From contig CAYUNR010000006.1 of assembly GCA_964446295.1 (NCBI GenBank), forward strand, positions 1 to 42,110: DNA of 42,110 nt. Reading direction: 5' to 3'. Positions 33,642-41,708 of this stretch are shown one piece after another. Both the position numbers and the translations under genes were made by a program. Below the pieces are notes generated by a model. That model saw only the letters and a list, made by a program, of their open reading frames with translations. It was not told the origin of the DNA and did not search any database. This DNA comes from CAITNM01 sp964446295. GTDB taxonomy: Bacteria; Pseudomonadota; Alphaproteobacteria; Paracaedibacterales; CAITNM01. How positions within the stretch are numbered: position 1 is the first letter of the stretch; every line of letters begins with the position of its first letter.

Positions 33642-34982
33642 ATGAAAGGAATACATAAATTAACAACAGTACTACTTTCGGTGGTTATTATGCTAACCTG
33701 GAATGTGGGGTTTGCATCTTCTTCTTTAACATTTACGGTTAACGATAGTGACTCTGCTAGTGACTCTGCTGCTTTATTTGCAATCTCTTATGATACTGTG
33801 CACAAGAATGGTACTGGCACGTACACATTTACCAGAACAGACAATGCTATTGGTGCTTTAGGTATTCATGGCGGTAAGGTTGTAGTGACTTCTGAAGATA
33901 ATTTAAATGGGGCATCGTCTGCGGTAGTCTTCAATGATGGCAACACAGAAGACGGGGATATTCCAACCTTAGAAATTGCAGGTAATATGAATACTGGTGC
34001 ATTAACCTTTACAGATGCAACAGAGGGCGTGGTTCAGGTGGATGCTGATATGACAGCAACACTAAACGTGGCCCCTGCAGGAGACGGGCTGATGCGCAAA
34101 ACAGGGGCTGGTGTTATGGAAATTGCATCAGACCTAAGTGCTTCTTCAACTTTGGCGGGAATAAATGTAGATGCTGGAATATTGTATGTGCACGGCGGCA
34201 AAGCGCCAAGTGCTCCTATTAATGTTGCAAGTGGTGCTAAACTTCAGCTTGCAGGAGTAGATGATTCAGCAGAAAGCGAAATAGCTGGAGACCTAACAGT
34301 TTTAACAGGTGGAAGTATTGAAGTGGATGCTGATGTAAGAGTTGGTAATGCACTTATTAGTACATGTACCTTTGACGCTACCGATGGCTACTATAAATAC
34401 CGGACGGCACAAATTGAATGGCCTGCTGGTCATTCATTGGCTTATAACGGAAGCAGTGGTGGTTCTACCTATTGGACGACTTCAGATCTATTGGATGCGT
34501 CTTTAACCTATGGAGGTGTCAGTCTTGGGTATATGTCTGCGATTCCAGGAGATGGACCATCAACAGCCCAATATTACGCAGTGACAGCTGATCTTGCTGC
34601 TGCTCATCCGATAGCAACCTGTGTTTTTAACACGGATGATGGCTACTATAAAAATGGGTCTGAAACACTTCCTTGGCCACCGAATTTGGGAGCTTATAAC
34701 GGAAGCAGTGGTGGTTCTACCTATTGGACGACTTCAGATATATTGGATGAGTCTTTAACCTATGGAGGTGTCAGTCTTGGGTATATGTCTGCGATTCTAG
34801 GAGATGGACCGTCAACAGCCCAATATTATGCAGCGACAGCTGATCTTACCAATGCTTATCCAGAATTAGCTGTATCAACAGGTATGGACGCAGCAATTTT
34901 GGGGGCGGTGCATATGCAATCAGGTTCTGTAATTAAGTTGGGGGCAGGTGCAATCTGGGCGGTTGACATATCTGTTGAATAG
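33642..34982 (+). CDS. Autotransporter-passenger-like exported protein with internal duplication
   Basis: 446 residues. Signal peptide MKGIHKLTTVLLSVVIMLTW...GFAS; GAGG six bases before the ATG. Residues ~30-245 have the low-complexity beta-helix pattern of autotransporter passengers (LMRKTGAGVMEIASDL, INVDAGILYVHGG, ASGAKLQLAG, VLTGGSIEVDADV), which include PATR-like G.G.L..TG repeats. Residues ~240-410 consist of two tandem copies of an 84-residue unit (YNGSSGGSTYWTTSD..., LTYGGVSLGYMSAI) that are almost identical in DNA. The C-terminus returns to passenger-like repeats (GAVHMQSGSVIKLGAGAIWA) and stops, with no translocator barrel, so it is either secreted by another route or truncated. Surface adhesion is a likely but unproved role. 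Confidence 0.8.
   Translation: MKGIHKLTTVLLSVVIMLTWNVGFASSSLTFTVNDSDSASDSAALFAISYDTVHKNGTGTYTFTRTDNAIGALGIHGGKVVVTSEDNLNGASSAVVFNDGNTEDGDIPTLEIAGNMNTGALTFTDATEGVVQVDADMTATLNVAPAGDGLMRKTGAGVMEIASDLSASSTLAGINVDAGILYVHGGKAPSAPINVASGAKLQLAGVDDSAESEIAGDLTVLTGGSIEVDADVRVGNALISTCTFDATDGYYKYRTAQIEWPAGHSLAYNGSSGGSTYWTTSDLLDASLTYGGVSLGYMSAIPGDGPSTAQYYAVTADLAAAHPIATCVFNTDDGYYKNGSETLPWPPNLGAYNGSSGGSTYWTTSDILDESLTYGGVSLGYMSAILGDGPSTAQYYAATADLTNAYPELAVSTGMDAAILGAVHMQSGSVIKLGAGAIWAVDISVE
34356..34859 (+). repeat. 252-bp tandem duplication inside the passenger-like gene
   Basis: Two copies with a period of 252 bp (for example the segment starting GCTTATAACGGAAGC at 34440 and again at 34692). The right two-thirds of the copies differ at only a few bases; the left third has diverged. 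252 is divisible by three, so the frame is kept. Confidence 0.9.
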
Positions 34983-34999
34983 TCTGTCTAAGTTTGGCT

Positions 35000-35028
35000 T
35001 AAGAGGGGGCCATGAGAGCCTCCTCTTA
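35000..35028. terminator. Hairpin between convergent genes
   Basis: TAAGAGGGGGC and GCCTCCTCTTA form an 11-bp stem with one G-U pair and a 7-nt loop, between the end of the passenger-like gene and the end of the small minus-strand gene. Likely a bidirectional terminator, although U-tracts are weak. Confidence 0.6.
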
Positions 35029-35041
35029 CTCCTATAGTGGC

Positions 35042-35455
35042 TTAAGGGTACTCCGGCATTCTAAGGCCTTCTTCTAATCTCAAAAGTTCTGCTAAGTCTG
35101 CTGGTGGTGCAGGAACGGCTCCTGTTGCAATAGCATCTACCTCTTCGTATGGCATCCTGCCTGTTATTTTCATTAAAGCAGTCAAGTCACCCTTTAGAAC
35201 ACTAGCGCCGGTTGGCGCGTATCCTGTAGATTCAATGGCATCAACGGCATCAACTGAAACCGTATATGTTGAATGAGTTTTAGCAGATGGGATAGGGGCT
35301 GTTGTACTGTGAAGATTGGTTTGCCGTTCTTGAGAAGTTCTTACGAGAATACCGTCACCAAGCGCTGCAACACCATTAAACAGTTCATCACTAGTATCAG
35401 TTGTTGCGTAAACAACTGGAGTTGCCAACAAGACTATTATAAATAATTTTTTCAA
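35042..35455 (-). CDS. Small exported protein, TTG start
   Basis: 137 residues; no family recognised. The open frame reaches 35563, but the best start is TTG 35455: AAGAGG lies seven bases upstream, a TATAAT box (35476-35471) lies just before that, and translation gives a clean signal peptide (KKLFIIVLLATPVVYA, cut before TTDTSD). The mature part is small, acidic and rich in A, T, S and P, with ALMKITGRMPYEEVDAIATG and a short helical LAELLRLEEGLRMPEYP tail. An inverted repeat AACCTACCAGGTT (35479-35491) overlaps the spacer of the presumed promoter and may be an operator. Probably secreted or periplasmic. Confidence 0.6.
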   Translation of the reverse strand: MKKLFIIVLLATPVVYATTDTSDELFNGVAALGDGILVRTSQERQTNLHSTTAPIPSAKTHSTYTVSVDAVDAIESTGYAPTGASVLKGDLTALMKITGRMPYEEVDAIATGAVPAPPADLAELLRLEEGLRMPEYP

Positions 35456-35655
35456 GAAATTCCTCTTAGAATTATACGAACCTACCAGGTTATAGTAATC
35501 CATGTTACATGAATTTGTAACAAATTTTAGAATTATTTTTGAAATATTAATATATAAGGTCAAGTCATGAGTGTTTTACGCAACATGATTACGTTAGATG
35601 ATTACTTTTAAATGGCCATTAAATTTTTGTGCCTGTCGAAAGTTGGCTTTGCAGT

Positions 35656-37074
35656 CTACATTAGCCCTAAGAAACTCCACCACAAATACCCCACACCTAG
35701 CCATATGGCAATGTTTAATACGCTGACGATAAGGCCATACAGCCACCAGTCACTAACTGGCACATACCCCATACCAAAATATATTGGCGCAGACCCTGTT
35801 GAATAATGGGTCATGCTTGAAAACAATGAACTAAAGAAACCCAGCAATAATGCTGAAACTATTGGTGGGGCGCCTGCAATAATAGCAACAGCTAAAAATG
35901 CCCCGTACATAGCGCCAATCTGGGCTGTGTTGCTTGCAAAGAAATAATGACTATAAAAATAGGCAATAGCTAACCCGTACAAAGCTGCTATCGAATGAGA
36001 ACCTGAAAAAACGTTCCCAATTACTTGACTGAACCATCCGGTTAAACCAAAGACTTTCAGGTAATCAGACATCATAATTAAAATTGATAACCAAATAACC
36101 GTGCTCCAGGCCTCGTGCTCTTCTAAAATATCTTTCCAGGTCAAAATTCCAGTTAGCAACAATATGCAAACACCAAGTAATCCTGCGCTTGTAGTTGGAA
36201 CGCCATAGCTTTCCCCAATAGTCCACATGGCAAGCATAGCTACAAATACACCAGTCATTGTCCATTCTTGTGCAGTCATGCCCCCCATGTTACGAAGATT
36301 CTTTTTTGCAATACTAACGGCTTGGGGCAGTTTTTTAAGCTGTGGGGGGTAGATGATAAACAAAACTAAAGGTACTAAAATAATGCTGCATATTCCAGGG
36401 ACCAGTGCTGCTGTAAACCAATCCATCCAAGTGAAATGCACCCCTTGTTTTGCAGCAATTCCTTGGGCCATTGGATTTGCAGCCATTGCTGTTAAAAACA
36501 TTGAGCTTACAATCAGGTTTCCTTGAAAAGCGACTAATGTTAAAAAGCTTCCAAGTTTACGAGCTGTTCCATCATCTGGTCGGCTTCCCAAAGTTTCGGA
36601 AATTGATTTCACAATAGGGAAGATAATTCCGCCGGCACGTGCAGAGTTGCTGGGAATAGCAGGGCCCATGACAAGTTCAGTTAGAATAATGCCATATCCA
36701 AGCCCCAAGGTATTTTTGCCCAAAAGTGCCACAAAACCATAGGCAATGCGGTGGCCTAGTTTTGTTTTTATAAAACCACGTGCAATAAAGAAAATGAAAA
36801 CGACAAGCCAAACAATCGAGCATGAAAACCCCTGAAAAGCTTGATTTTCTAGGCTCAACGTATTGGTGAGAATGCAGAAAAGCAGACCAATTAGGGCAAC
36901 TGCAGCCATAGGTAATGGCTTTAGAACAATGCCTGCAATGGTGCCGACAAAAATTCCAAATAGCTGCCAGCCTTTGGGGTCAACAACTTCTGGTCTTGGG
37001 AGCAAATAAACCGTGATGCCTAGTGCAACAGGAACAAGAAGTTTCCAAACGGAGTAGGGGAGTTTGTTCGCCAT
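35656..37074 (-). CDS. DASS-family anion (dicarboxylate/2-oxoglutarate) transporter
   Basis: 472 residues from ATG 37074; a TTG five codons upstream is possible. Many transmembrane helices and the family's repeated motifs: PGICSIILVPLVLFIIYPP, GPAIPSNSARAGGIIFPIV in the first half (the S-N-S/T substrate motif) and HYFFASNTAQIGAMYGAFLA in the second (SNT), plus FSSLFSSMTHYSTGSAPIYF G, very typical of the plant/bacterial 2-oxoglutarate/malate translocator (SodiT1/CitT) branch. It exchanges or imports dicarboxylates; exact substrate unknown. It stands alone, divergent from the exported protein gene at 37329. Intracellular alphaproteobacteria often use such carriers to take host TCA-cycle acids. 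Confidence 0.93.
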   Translation of the reverse strand: MANKLPYSVWKLLVPVALGITVYLLPRPEVVDPKGWQLFGIFVGTIAGIVLKPLPMAAVALIGLLFCILTNTLSLENQAFQGFSCSIVWLVVFIFFIARGFIKTKLGHRIAYGFVALLGKNTLGLGYGIILTELVMGPAIPSNSARAGGIIFPIVKSISETLGSRPDDGTARKLGSFLTLVAFQGNLIVSSMFLTAMAANPMAQGIAAKQGVHFTWMDWFTAALVPGICSIILVPLVLFIIYPPQLKKLPQAVSIAKKNLRNMGGMTAQEWTMTGVFVAMLAMWTIGESYGVPTTSAGLLGVCILLLTGILTWKDILEEHEAWSTVIWLSILIMMSDYLKVFGLTGWFSQVIGNVFSGSHSIAALYGLAIAYFYSHYFFASNTAQIGAMYGAFLAVAIIAGAPPIVSALLLGFFSSLFSSMTHYSTGSAPIYFGMGYVPVSDWWLYGLIVSVLNIAIWLGVGYLWWSFLGLM

Positions 37075-37328
37075 GATCCCAAAGCACAAGATAACTTGCA
37101 GCTAGGTTAGCCTAAGTTGCCCCTGGGTTCAAAGACTAATTTTAAGTAAATTTTAGTAACTTTTTCGTTGATTTGATCAATCTGAAGTTGTGCTCTGTGC
37201 CTTGTTTTATACTTGATATCTCGAGCATGTAAAATTAATATTTCAAATTTTATTAAAAAACACACTTTATTTTTTATTTCTGAGGCCTACACTAATCAGG
37301 TAAGTACTATTTTTTCAGGAGTAACCAA

Positions 37329-38831
37329 ATGAAGTCATCCCTAAAATTTACGGCCATCGCCCTGCTATTAGGCGGTGTTTTACATGTTCAAAATTTAAAT
37401 GCTGCAGCCCTTACAGCCGCTACATATGGTTCTGTTGCTGCAATTCCTTATGACTCAGCGATCAATCCCTTCGCTGAAAGAGTGAGTAGAATTTTTGCAT
37501 CTCCTGGGACTCCTAAAGAATTTGCAACTTCCATAGAGGCTTTAAGCAAGACTCCTTCTAACACGAACCAAGAAAAGCGTTTGTTACTTTGCACTTTAGT
37601 AAGTGAGGTTATTAAATCAGAATTGCCTTTAATGTTCTTTGAAACAGCGTTTACCGATGACTCTGCCAAAGCAAAGCTCTTCATGGCAGCTTGTGTTGCA
37701 GCAAAAAAAGGGCGCATAAGTAGTGATATAATTATAGGCAATCTTCGTGATGAGCTTGGTTCTTTAACGGCAAAACTAGAAGCAAGAGCAAATGACACTC
37801 GTGTAATCATTGATTTGCAAGGTGAAGTAAACGAGTTGAGTGAAGAGTTGGATCAAGTTTACGAAACTCTTGAATCTGCGGCAGTACGTGCATTTATGCC
37901 CCTTACTGACCCTAGTGTTATTACTCCGGTAGAAGAGCTTGCAGCGTATACAGTTGTTGCTTCAAAACCTTCGAATTTACCGCTTGCAGAACAAATGTAT
38001 TTATTGAAAGTGCGCGAAAACCTGGTGGACCCAGCAAAGCTTGGAGAGTCAATAGCTCAGTTAGATACACTTATGCGATTTGTACGCAATATTGCGAGTG
38101 ATGTTCGCACACCTGAAAGTTTAGCAAGGTCTGCCTTGTTGAGAGATATTATTCCTCAGGTGCAAGGAATTACACCTATAATTGGTGGATATATGCAATC
38201 GATTTTAGGTCAGATTGCAGCAATTAATGCAGATGTTCATAGTCGAAGAGGGTATTTTGTGTCGGGAACTCCAACTCCAATACAAACGTTGCAACTAAGT
38301 GAACTTGATGCCAGAAAAAACCTAGCGTATTCAGTTTTTGATGCGCTTTTTGGTACAATGACAAAATCAGCAACTGTTCCTGCTGCAGTTGATTTCCGAA
38401 CTGATCCAGGTGCCGCTAACGTTTTAGCTAAGAGTGTTCAAACGTTACATACAACTTTGCAGGTGCCAGTAGCTTCTTCTGCAATAGTTGTTAAAAGTGA
38501 TGGTTCTATAGCGTTTTCTGGAGGGGTTGATTTTTCAACAGGGATAGAGTTGTCTTCGGAACCTATGGTGTCAATTAGAACTGCGACAACAGAGTTGTTG
38601 GGTAAGGTCTTAGGGGCGCAAACGTTGGTTAGAGGAACTTTTGCTACTTCTTCTGTGACAGGATTTGCTGAACTAGTAGAAGCAAAAGCATCGCTATTAC
38701 CACCACCACCTGCTTCGCTTGTAACTGTGCAAGTAGCTATTGAAAGTGATGTAAGCCCTCTTGATACTTCTTCTCATAGTGAAGAAGGTGCGTTGGTTGA
38801 CCCTGTAACATCTGAACAAACGACTGCTTAA
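37329..38831 (+). CDS. Exported 500-residue protein, unknown function
   Basis: Signal peptide MKSSLKFTAIALLLGGVLHV QNLNAAA; CAGGAG lies eight bases before the ATG. The mature part is largely helical, with a coiled-coil segment around residues 140-185 (LEARANDTRVIIDLQGEVNE then LSEELDQVYETLES) and long amphipathic helices after it; the end is a proline/serine-rich acidic tail (LLPPPPASLV ... SPLDTSSHSEEGALVDPV). No cysteine-rich or catalytic motif. I do not recognise the family. The gene is isolated: about 240 bp of AT-rich DNA precede it and a hairpin follows. Composition resembles that of the other secreted proteins here, so a secreted or surface role is likely. Confidence 0.8.
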   Translation: MKSSLKFTAIALLLGGVLHVQNLNAAALTAATYGSVAAIPYDSAINPFAERVSRIFASPGTPKEFATSIEALSKTPSNTNQEKRLLLCTLVSEVIKSELPLMFFETAFTDDSAKAKLFMAACVAAKKGRISSDIIIGNLRDELGSLTAKLEARANDTRVIIDLQGEVNELSEELDQVYETLESAAVRAFMPLTDPSVITPVEELAAYTVVASKPSNLPLAEQMYLLKVRENLVDPAKLGESIAQLDTLMRFVRNIASDVRTPESLARSALLRDIIPQVQGITPIIGGYMQSILGQIAAINADVHSRRGYFVSGTPTPIQTLQLSELDARKNLAYSVFDALFGTMTKSATVPAAVDFRTDPGAANVLAKSVQTLHTTLQVPVASSAIVVKSDGSIAFSGGVDFSTGIELSSEPMVSIRTATTELLGKVLGAQTLVRGTFATSSVTGFAELVEAKASLLPPPPASLVTVQVAIESDVSPLDTSSHSEEGALVDPVTSEQTTA

Positions 38832-38844
38832 AATTGCCTAAATC

Positions 38845-38869
38845 GAGCCCTTGCAACTAGTGAGGGCTC
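38845..38869 (+). terminator. Hairpin after exported-protein gene
   Basis: GAGCCCT (38845-38851) and AGGGCTC (38863-38869) form a 7-bp stem with an 11-nt loop, 14 bp after the stop; followed by AACTTTC, a weak U-tract. Confidence 0.5.
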
Positions 38870-39029
38870 AACTTTCAACACCGCTCTATTACATACATAT
38901 ATATTAAAATTTTATATTAATAATTTTATTATTCCTATAACACATGTCCACTAATAATAAAATCTTGAATTCATTACTTGTTTTTTTCTATAATGAAAAT
39001 ATAGGGGATTAAGCAAAGGGAATTTCTAG

Positions 39030-39857
39030 ATGTCAGATAATCACAGTCCATACGTTGTTGTGCTAGGTAATGAAAAAGGTGGCACTGGTAAATCTACCGC
39101 TGCTATGCATGTTATAACGTCACTTTTACGCCAAGGCTATAAAGTTGGAAGCATTGACGTGGACGCTCGCCAGGGAACTTTATCTCGTTATGTGGAAAAC
39201 AGGCGCTTGCGCAGTGAAGCAAAGCCAGAAGAACACCTGCCGCTGCCTGATCATTATCCTGTATTCCGTTCTGAAAAGCCTATTGTCGAAGAAGCCCAAG
39301 CTGAAGATGAAAAAAATCTAAAAGAAGCTATGGAAAAACTATCCGACAGTGACTATATAGTAATTGATACCCCGGGAAGTGACATGTACTTATCACGTTT
39401 AGCTCATAGTTATGCTGATACGCTAATCACCCCTTTAAATGATAGTTTCATTGACCTTGATATGTTGGCGCGATTGAACCCTGAAACACTAGAAATTATA
39501 CGTCCTAGTACCTATTCAGAAATGGTATGGGAACAAAAGAAACAACGGGCCATTCGCGGAGATCGCCGCGCTATTGACTGGATTGTATTACGTAACCGTT
39601 TAACAGCGGTTAATTCACGTAACAAAGAAGAAATGCGCAAAGCTCTTGAAAGCCTTTCAAAGCGTATTGGTTTTCGCCTTGTTGCAGGGTTTGGTGAACG
39701 TGTAATTTTCCGTGAACTGTTTTTAAACGGTATTACATTGTTAGATTTGCGCGAATCACGCGTCGCGATGAGCTTATCGCACGTAGCGGCTCGCCAAGAG
39801 TTAAATCAGCTGCTAGAAATGATTCAAATTCCAAAGCAAAAAAAGAAAGTTGCCTAG
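39030..39857 (+). CDS. mipZ: Division-plane positioning ATPase MipZ (ParA/MinD superfamily)
   Basis: 275 residues. Deviant Walker A GNEKGGTGKST (13-23), IDVDARQGTLSRYVENR (Walker A' region), and Walker B DYIVIDTPG match MipZ of Caulobacter, including the RQ-T-RY-ENR segment that distinguishes MipZ from ParA. In Alphaproteobacteria MipZ dimers form a gradient from the ParB-bound pole and inhibit FtsZ away from mid-cell. GGGAA lies before the ATG. The galU ATG follows directly after its stop codon, so the pair is an operon. An internal charged insertion (EEAQAEDEKNLKEAMEKL) is within family variation. Presence of MipZ supports the alphaproteobacterial assignment. Confidence 0.92.
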   Translation: MSDNHSPYVVVLGNEKGGTGKSTAAMHVITSLLRQGYKVGSIDVDARQGTLSRYVENRRLRSEAKPEEHLPLPDHYPVFRSEKPIVEEAQAEDEKNLKEAMEKLSDSDYIVIDTPGSDMYLSRLAHSYADTLITPLNDSFIDLDMLARLNPETLEIIRPSTYSEMVWEQKKQRAIRGDRRAIDWIVLRNRLTAVNSRNKEEMRKALESLSKRIGFRLVAGFGERVIFRELFLNGITLLDLRESRVAMSLSHVAARQELNQLLEMIQIPKQKKKVA

Positions 39858-40736
39858 ATGATTAAAACCGCTGTTTTTCCTGTAGCTGGCCTTGGTAGTC
39901 GCTTTTTACCGGCAACGAAAGCTATTCCAAAGGAAATGTTGGTGGTGGTCGACAAACCACTTATTCAATATGCGGTTGAAGAAGCAAAAGCAGCGGGCAT
40001 TGAAAAGTTTATTTTCATAACATCCCAAGGCAAAGAAGCAATTGAAGACCATTTCGATAGCCACAGCGGCCTTGAATCAATTTTACAAGCGCGTGGAAAA
40101 ACGGATGACCTTACTAAAATTCGTTCTATTCGTATTCCTGAAGGCCAAGCACTATTCATTCGTCAGCATGAACCCCTAGGCTTGGGCCATGCGGTGTGGT
40201 GCGCCCGTCATTATATTCAAGAAGATGCATTTGCCCTGTTATTGGCTGATGACTTAATTCAAGCAACAACTCCTTGTTTAAAACAAATGGTGCAAGCGTA
40301 TTCGGAAGAAGACGGCAATATGGCAGCGGTTATTGATGTACCAAAAAATGAAGCAAACCGTTATGGTGTGCTTGATATTTCAACGCAGCTCGGGCAAAAA
40401 GTTCGCGCCAAAGCTGTGGTTGAAAAGCCTGACGCGGCAGTAGCGCCTTCATCTACCGCTATTATTGGTCGCTACATTTTGCGAACGTCAATTTTTGAAC
40501 CTCTAGGGTTTAAAAAACAAGGAGCAGGGGGCGAAATTCAACTGACCGATAGTTTGCAAACTATGCTTGGTGCAAATGTTCCTTTAACTGGTTTTCGCTT
40601 TCAGGGTGACCGTTACGATTGCGGCACAAAAGTGGGCTGGTTACAGGCCAACTTGGCCCTTGCTGCTGCCGACCCAGAGCTGCGCCCCTATTTAGAATCA
40701 GTCATGACCACGTTAAAAATACCAATGGCGGTTTAG
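39858..40736 (+). CDS. galU: UTP-glucose-1-phosphate uridylyltransferase
   Basis: Makes UDP-glucose from UTP and glucose-1-phosphate for LPS and other surface polysaccharides. 292 residues, standard for the bacterial GalU type. Nucleotide-binding signature VAGLGSRFLPATKAIPKEML at the N-terminus with the catalytic Arg and Lys, then PLIQYAVEEA, the sugar-phosphate part with FIRQHEPLGLGHAVWCAR, LLADDLI, VEKP, GRYIL and GGEIQLTDS, all canonical. The ATG abuts the mipZ stop, indicating translational coupling. It is among the best conserved genes in the window. No hint of truncation. Confidence 0.97.
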   Translation: MIKTAVFPVAGLGSRFLPATKAIPKEMLVVVDKPLIQYAVEEAKAAGIEKFIFITSQGKEAIEDHFDSHSGLESILQARGKTDDLTKIRSIRIPEGQALFIRQHEPLGLGHAVWCARHYIQEDAFALLLADDLIQATTPCLKQMVQAYSEEDGNMAAVIDVPKNEANRYGVLDISTQLGQKVRAKAVVEKPDAAVAPSSTAIIGRYILRTSIFEPLGFKKQGAGGEIQLTDSLQTMLGANVPLTGFRFQGDRYDCGTKVGWLQANLALAAADPELRPYLESVMTTLKIPMAV

Positions 40737-40813
40737 GGTACTTCCATTCTTTAATAATTTTTTAACTTCTAAGTTGTACAATCTAGATAGTATTTTAAAA
40801 TTAAGTTTTATCT

Positions 40814-41572
40814 ATGGCAGTATCAGGCTACTTTTTTCGGGCATTTTTTGCACTGTTATTAATGGTGAGTTTTGGTAAGAACGCCGCTGCAAGTGGTTTC
40901 GAATTAACTGCAGAAGAACGTGCAATAATTGAACAAGAACAACGAGCACAGGAAGAACGAGAATTACACGCTGCCATGGCTGCTAGTCATCACGACCATG
41001 CAGCAAAAAATGCTGCTAGGGAAAGATTACAAATAGAAATGGCTCTTGCAGCAGATGCGCACGCGCAACAACTAAAACAAGAAGCAGATGACTTAGAGCG
41101 TGCGCTTGAATTAAGTCGTGAATCACATCGTGTTCCAGCTGCTGCTCCTGCACCTGCACCAGATACTGCAATTTATAGCGCTGAAGATGATGACGAAGAC
41201 CTAGAAGCAGCACTTGCATTAAGCATGGAACGAAGCGTTCCAGCAGCTGCAGCGGTTGCACCACCGCAACTTTCAGAAAGAGAACTACGAATGGAAAGAA
41301 TGAAGCACTTCCAATCAGCACCTCCTGTAGAGCAATCAATCGATGAACAAGTAGAGTCTACTTTTGAAAAGGACATGAACAAAATTAAAAACGAAATTGA
41401 CAGATTAGAATCGCTAAAATTAGGTCAAAGATATGGATCTAATGACAGAAAATTAACAGATAAGAGACTTAACGAATTAAAAATAGATCTCCAAAATTAC
41501 ACGCTACCAAGCAAAGTGACAGCAACCAAATTAAGACTAAAGTCTTATATATCTAGGCAGCAGAGGAAATAA
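40814..41572 (+). CDS. Exported protein with three ubiquitin-interacting motifs (candidate effector)
   Basis: 252 residues; signal peptide MAVSGYFFRAFFALLLMVSF with cleavage near NAAAS. Three segments fit the eukaryotic ubiquitin-interacting motif (acidic - x - Phi-x-x-Ala-x-x-x-Ser): EERELHAAMAAS (L51, A54, S58), ADDLERALELSRE (L94, A97, S101) and DDDEDLEAALALSMER (L130, A133, S137), the last closely resembling the first UIM of proteasome subunit S5a/Rpn10. A degenerate fourth copy is at 74-81 (IEMALAAD). Linkers are alanine/proline-rich. The C-terminal third (about 155-250) is a charged helix, possibly coiled coil. UIMs are rare in bacteria and have no obvious bacterial ligand, so a secreted protein that binds host ubiquitin is the natural inference. 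No DUB or ligase domain is visible. The ribosome site is weak. Confidence 0.85.
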   Translation: MAVSGYFFRAFFALLLMVSFGKNAAASGFELTAEERAIIEQEQRAQEERELHAAMAASHHDHAAKNAARERLQIEMALAADAHAQQLKQEADDLERALELSRESHRVPAAAPAPAPDTAIYSAEDDDEDLEAALALSMERSVPAAAAVAPPQLSERELRMERMKHFQSAPPVEQSIDEQVESTFEKDMNKIKNEIDRLESLKLGQRYGSNDRKLTDKRLNELKIDLQNYTLPSKVTATKLRLKSYISRQQRK

Positions 41573-41576
41573 TAAA

Positions 41577-41680
41577 ATCTGAGCTTGGGCCGCCTCAAGG
41601 ATGACGCCTTCACTCGCGTCTTCATGAAGAGCAAATGCGACGTAATGATCCATTGGATAACATCATTTTATGTGGTATCT
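41577..41680. repeat. Degenerate intergenic palindromic repeat
   Basis: The gap between the UIM gene and the convergent gene contains fragments such as GAGCTTGGGCCGCC, GGATGACGCC and GATCCATTGGAT, related to the ends of the repeat modules seen in ccmF and at 20981-21150 and 33231-33480, but decayed. Confidence 0.45.
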
Positions 41681-41708
41681 CTTACTTGATTAATGAACAT
41701 CAATTTTT

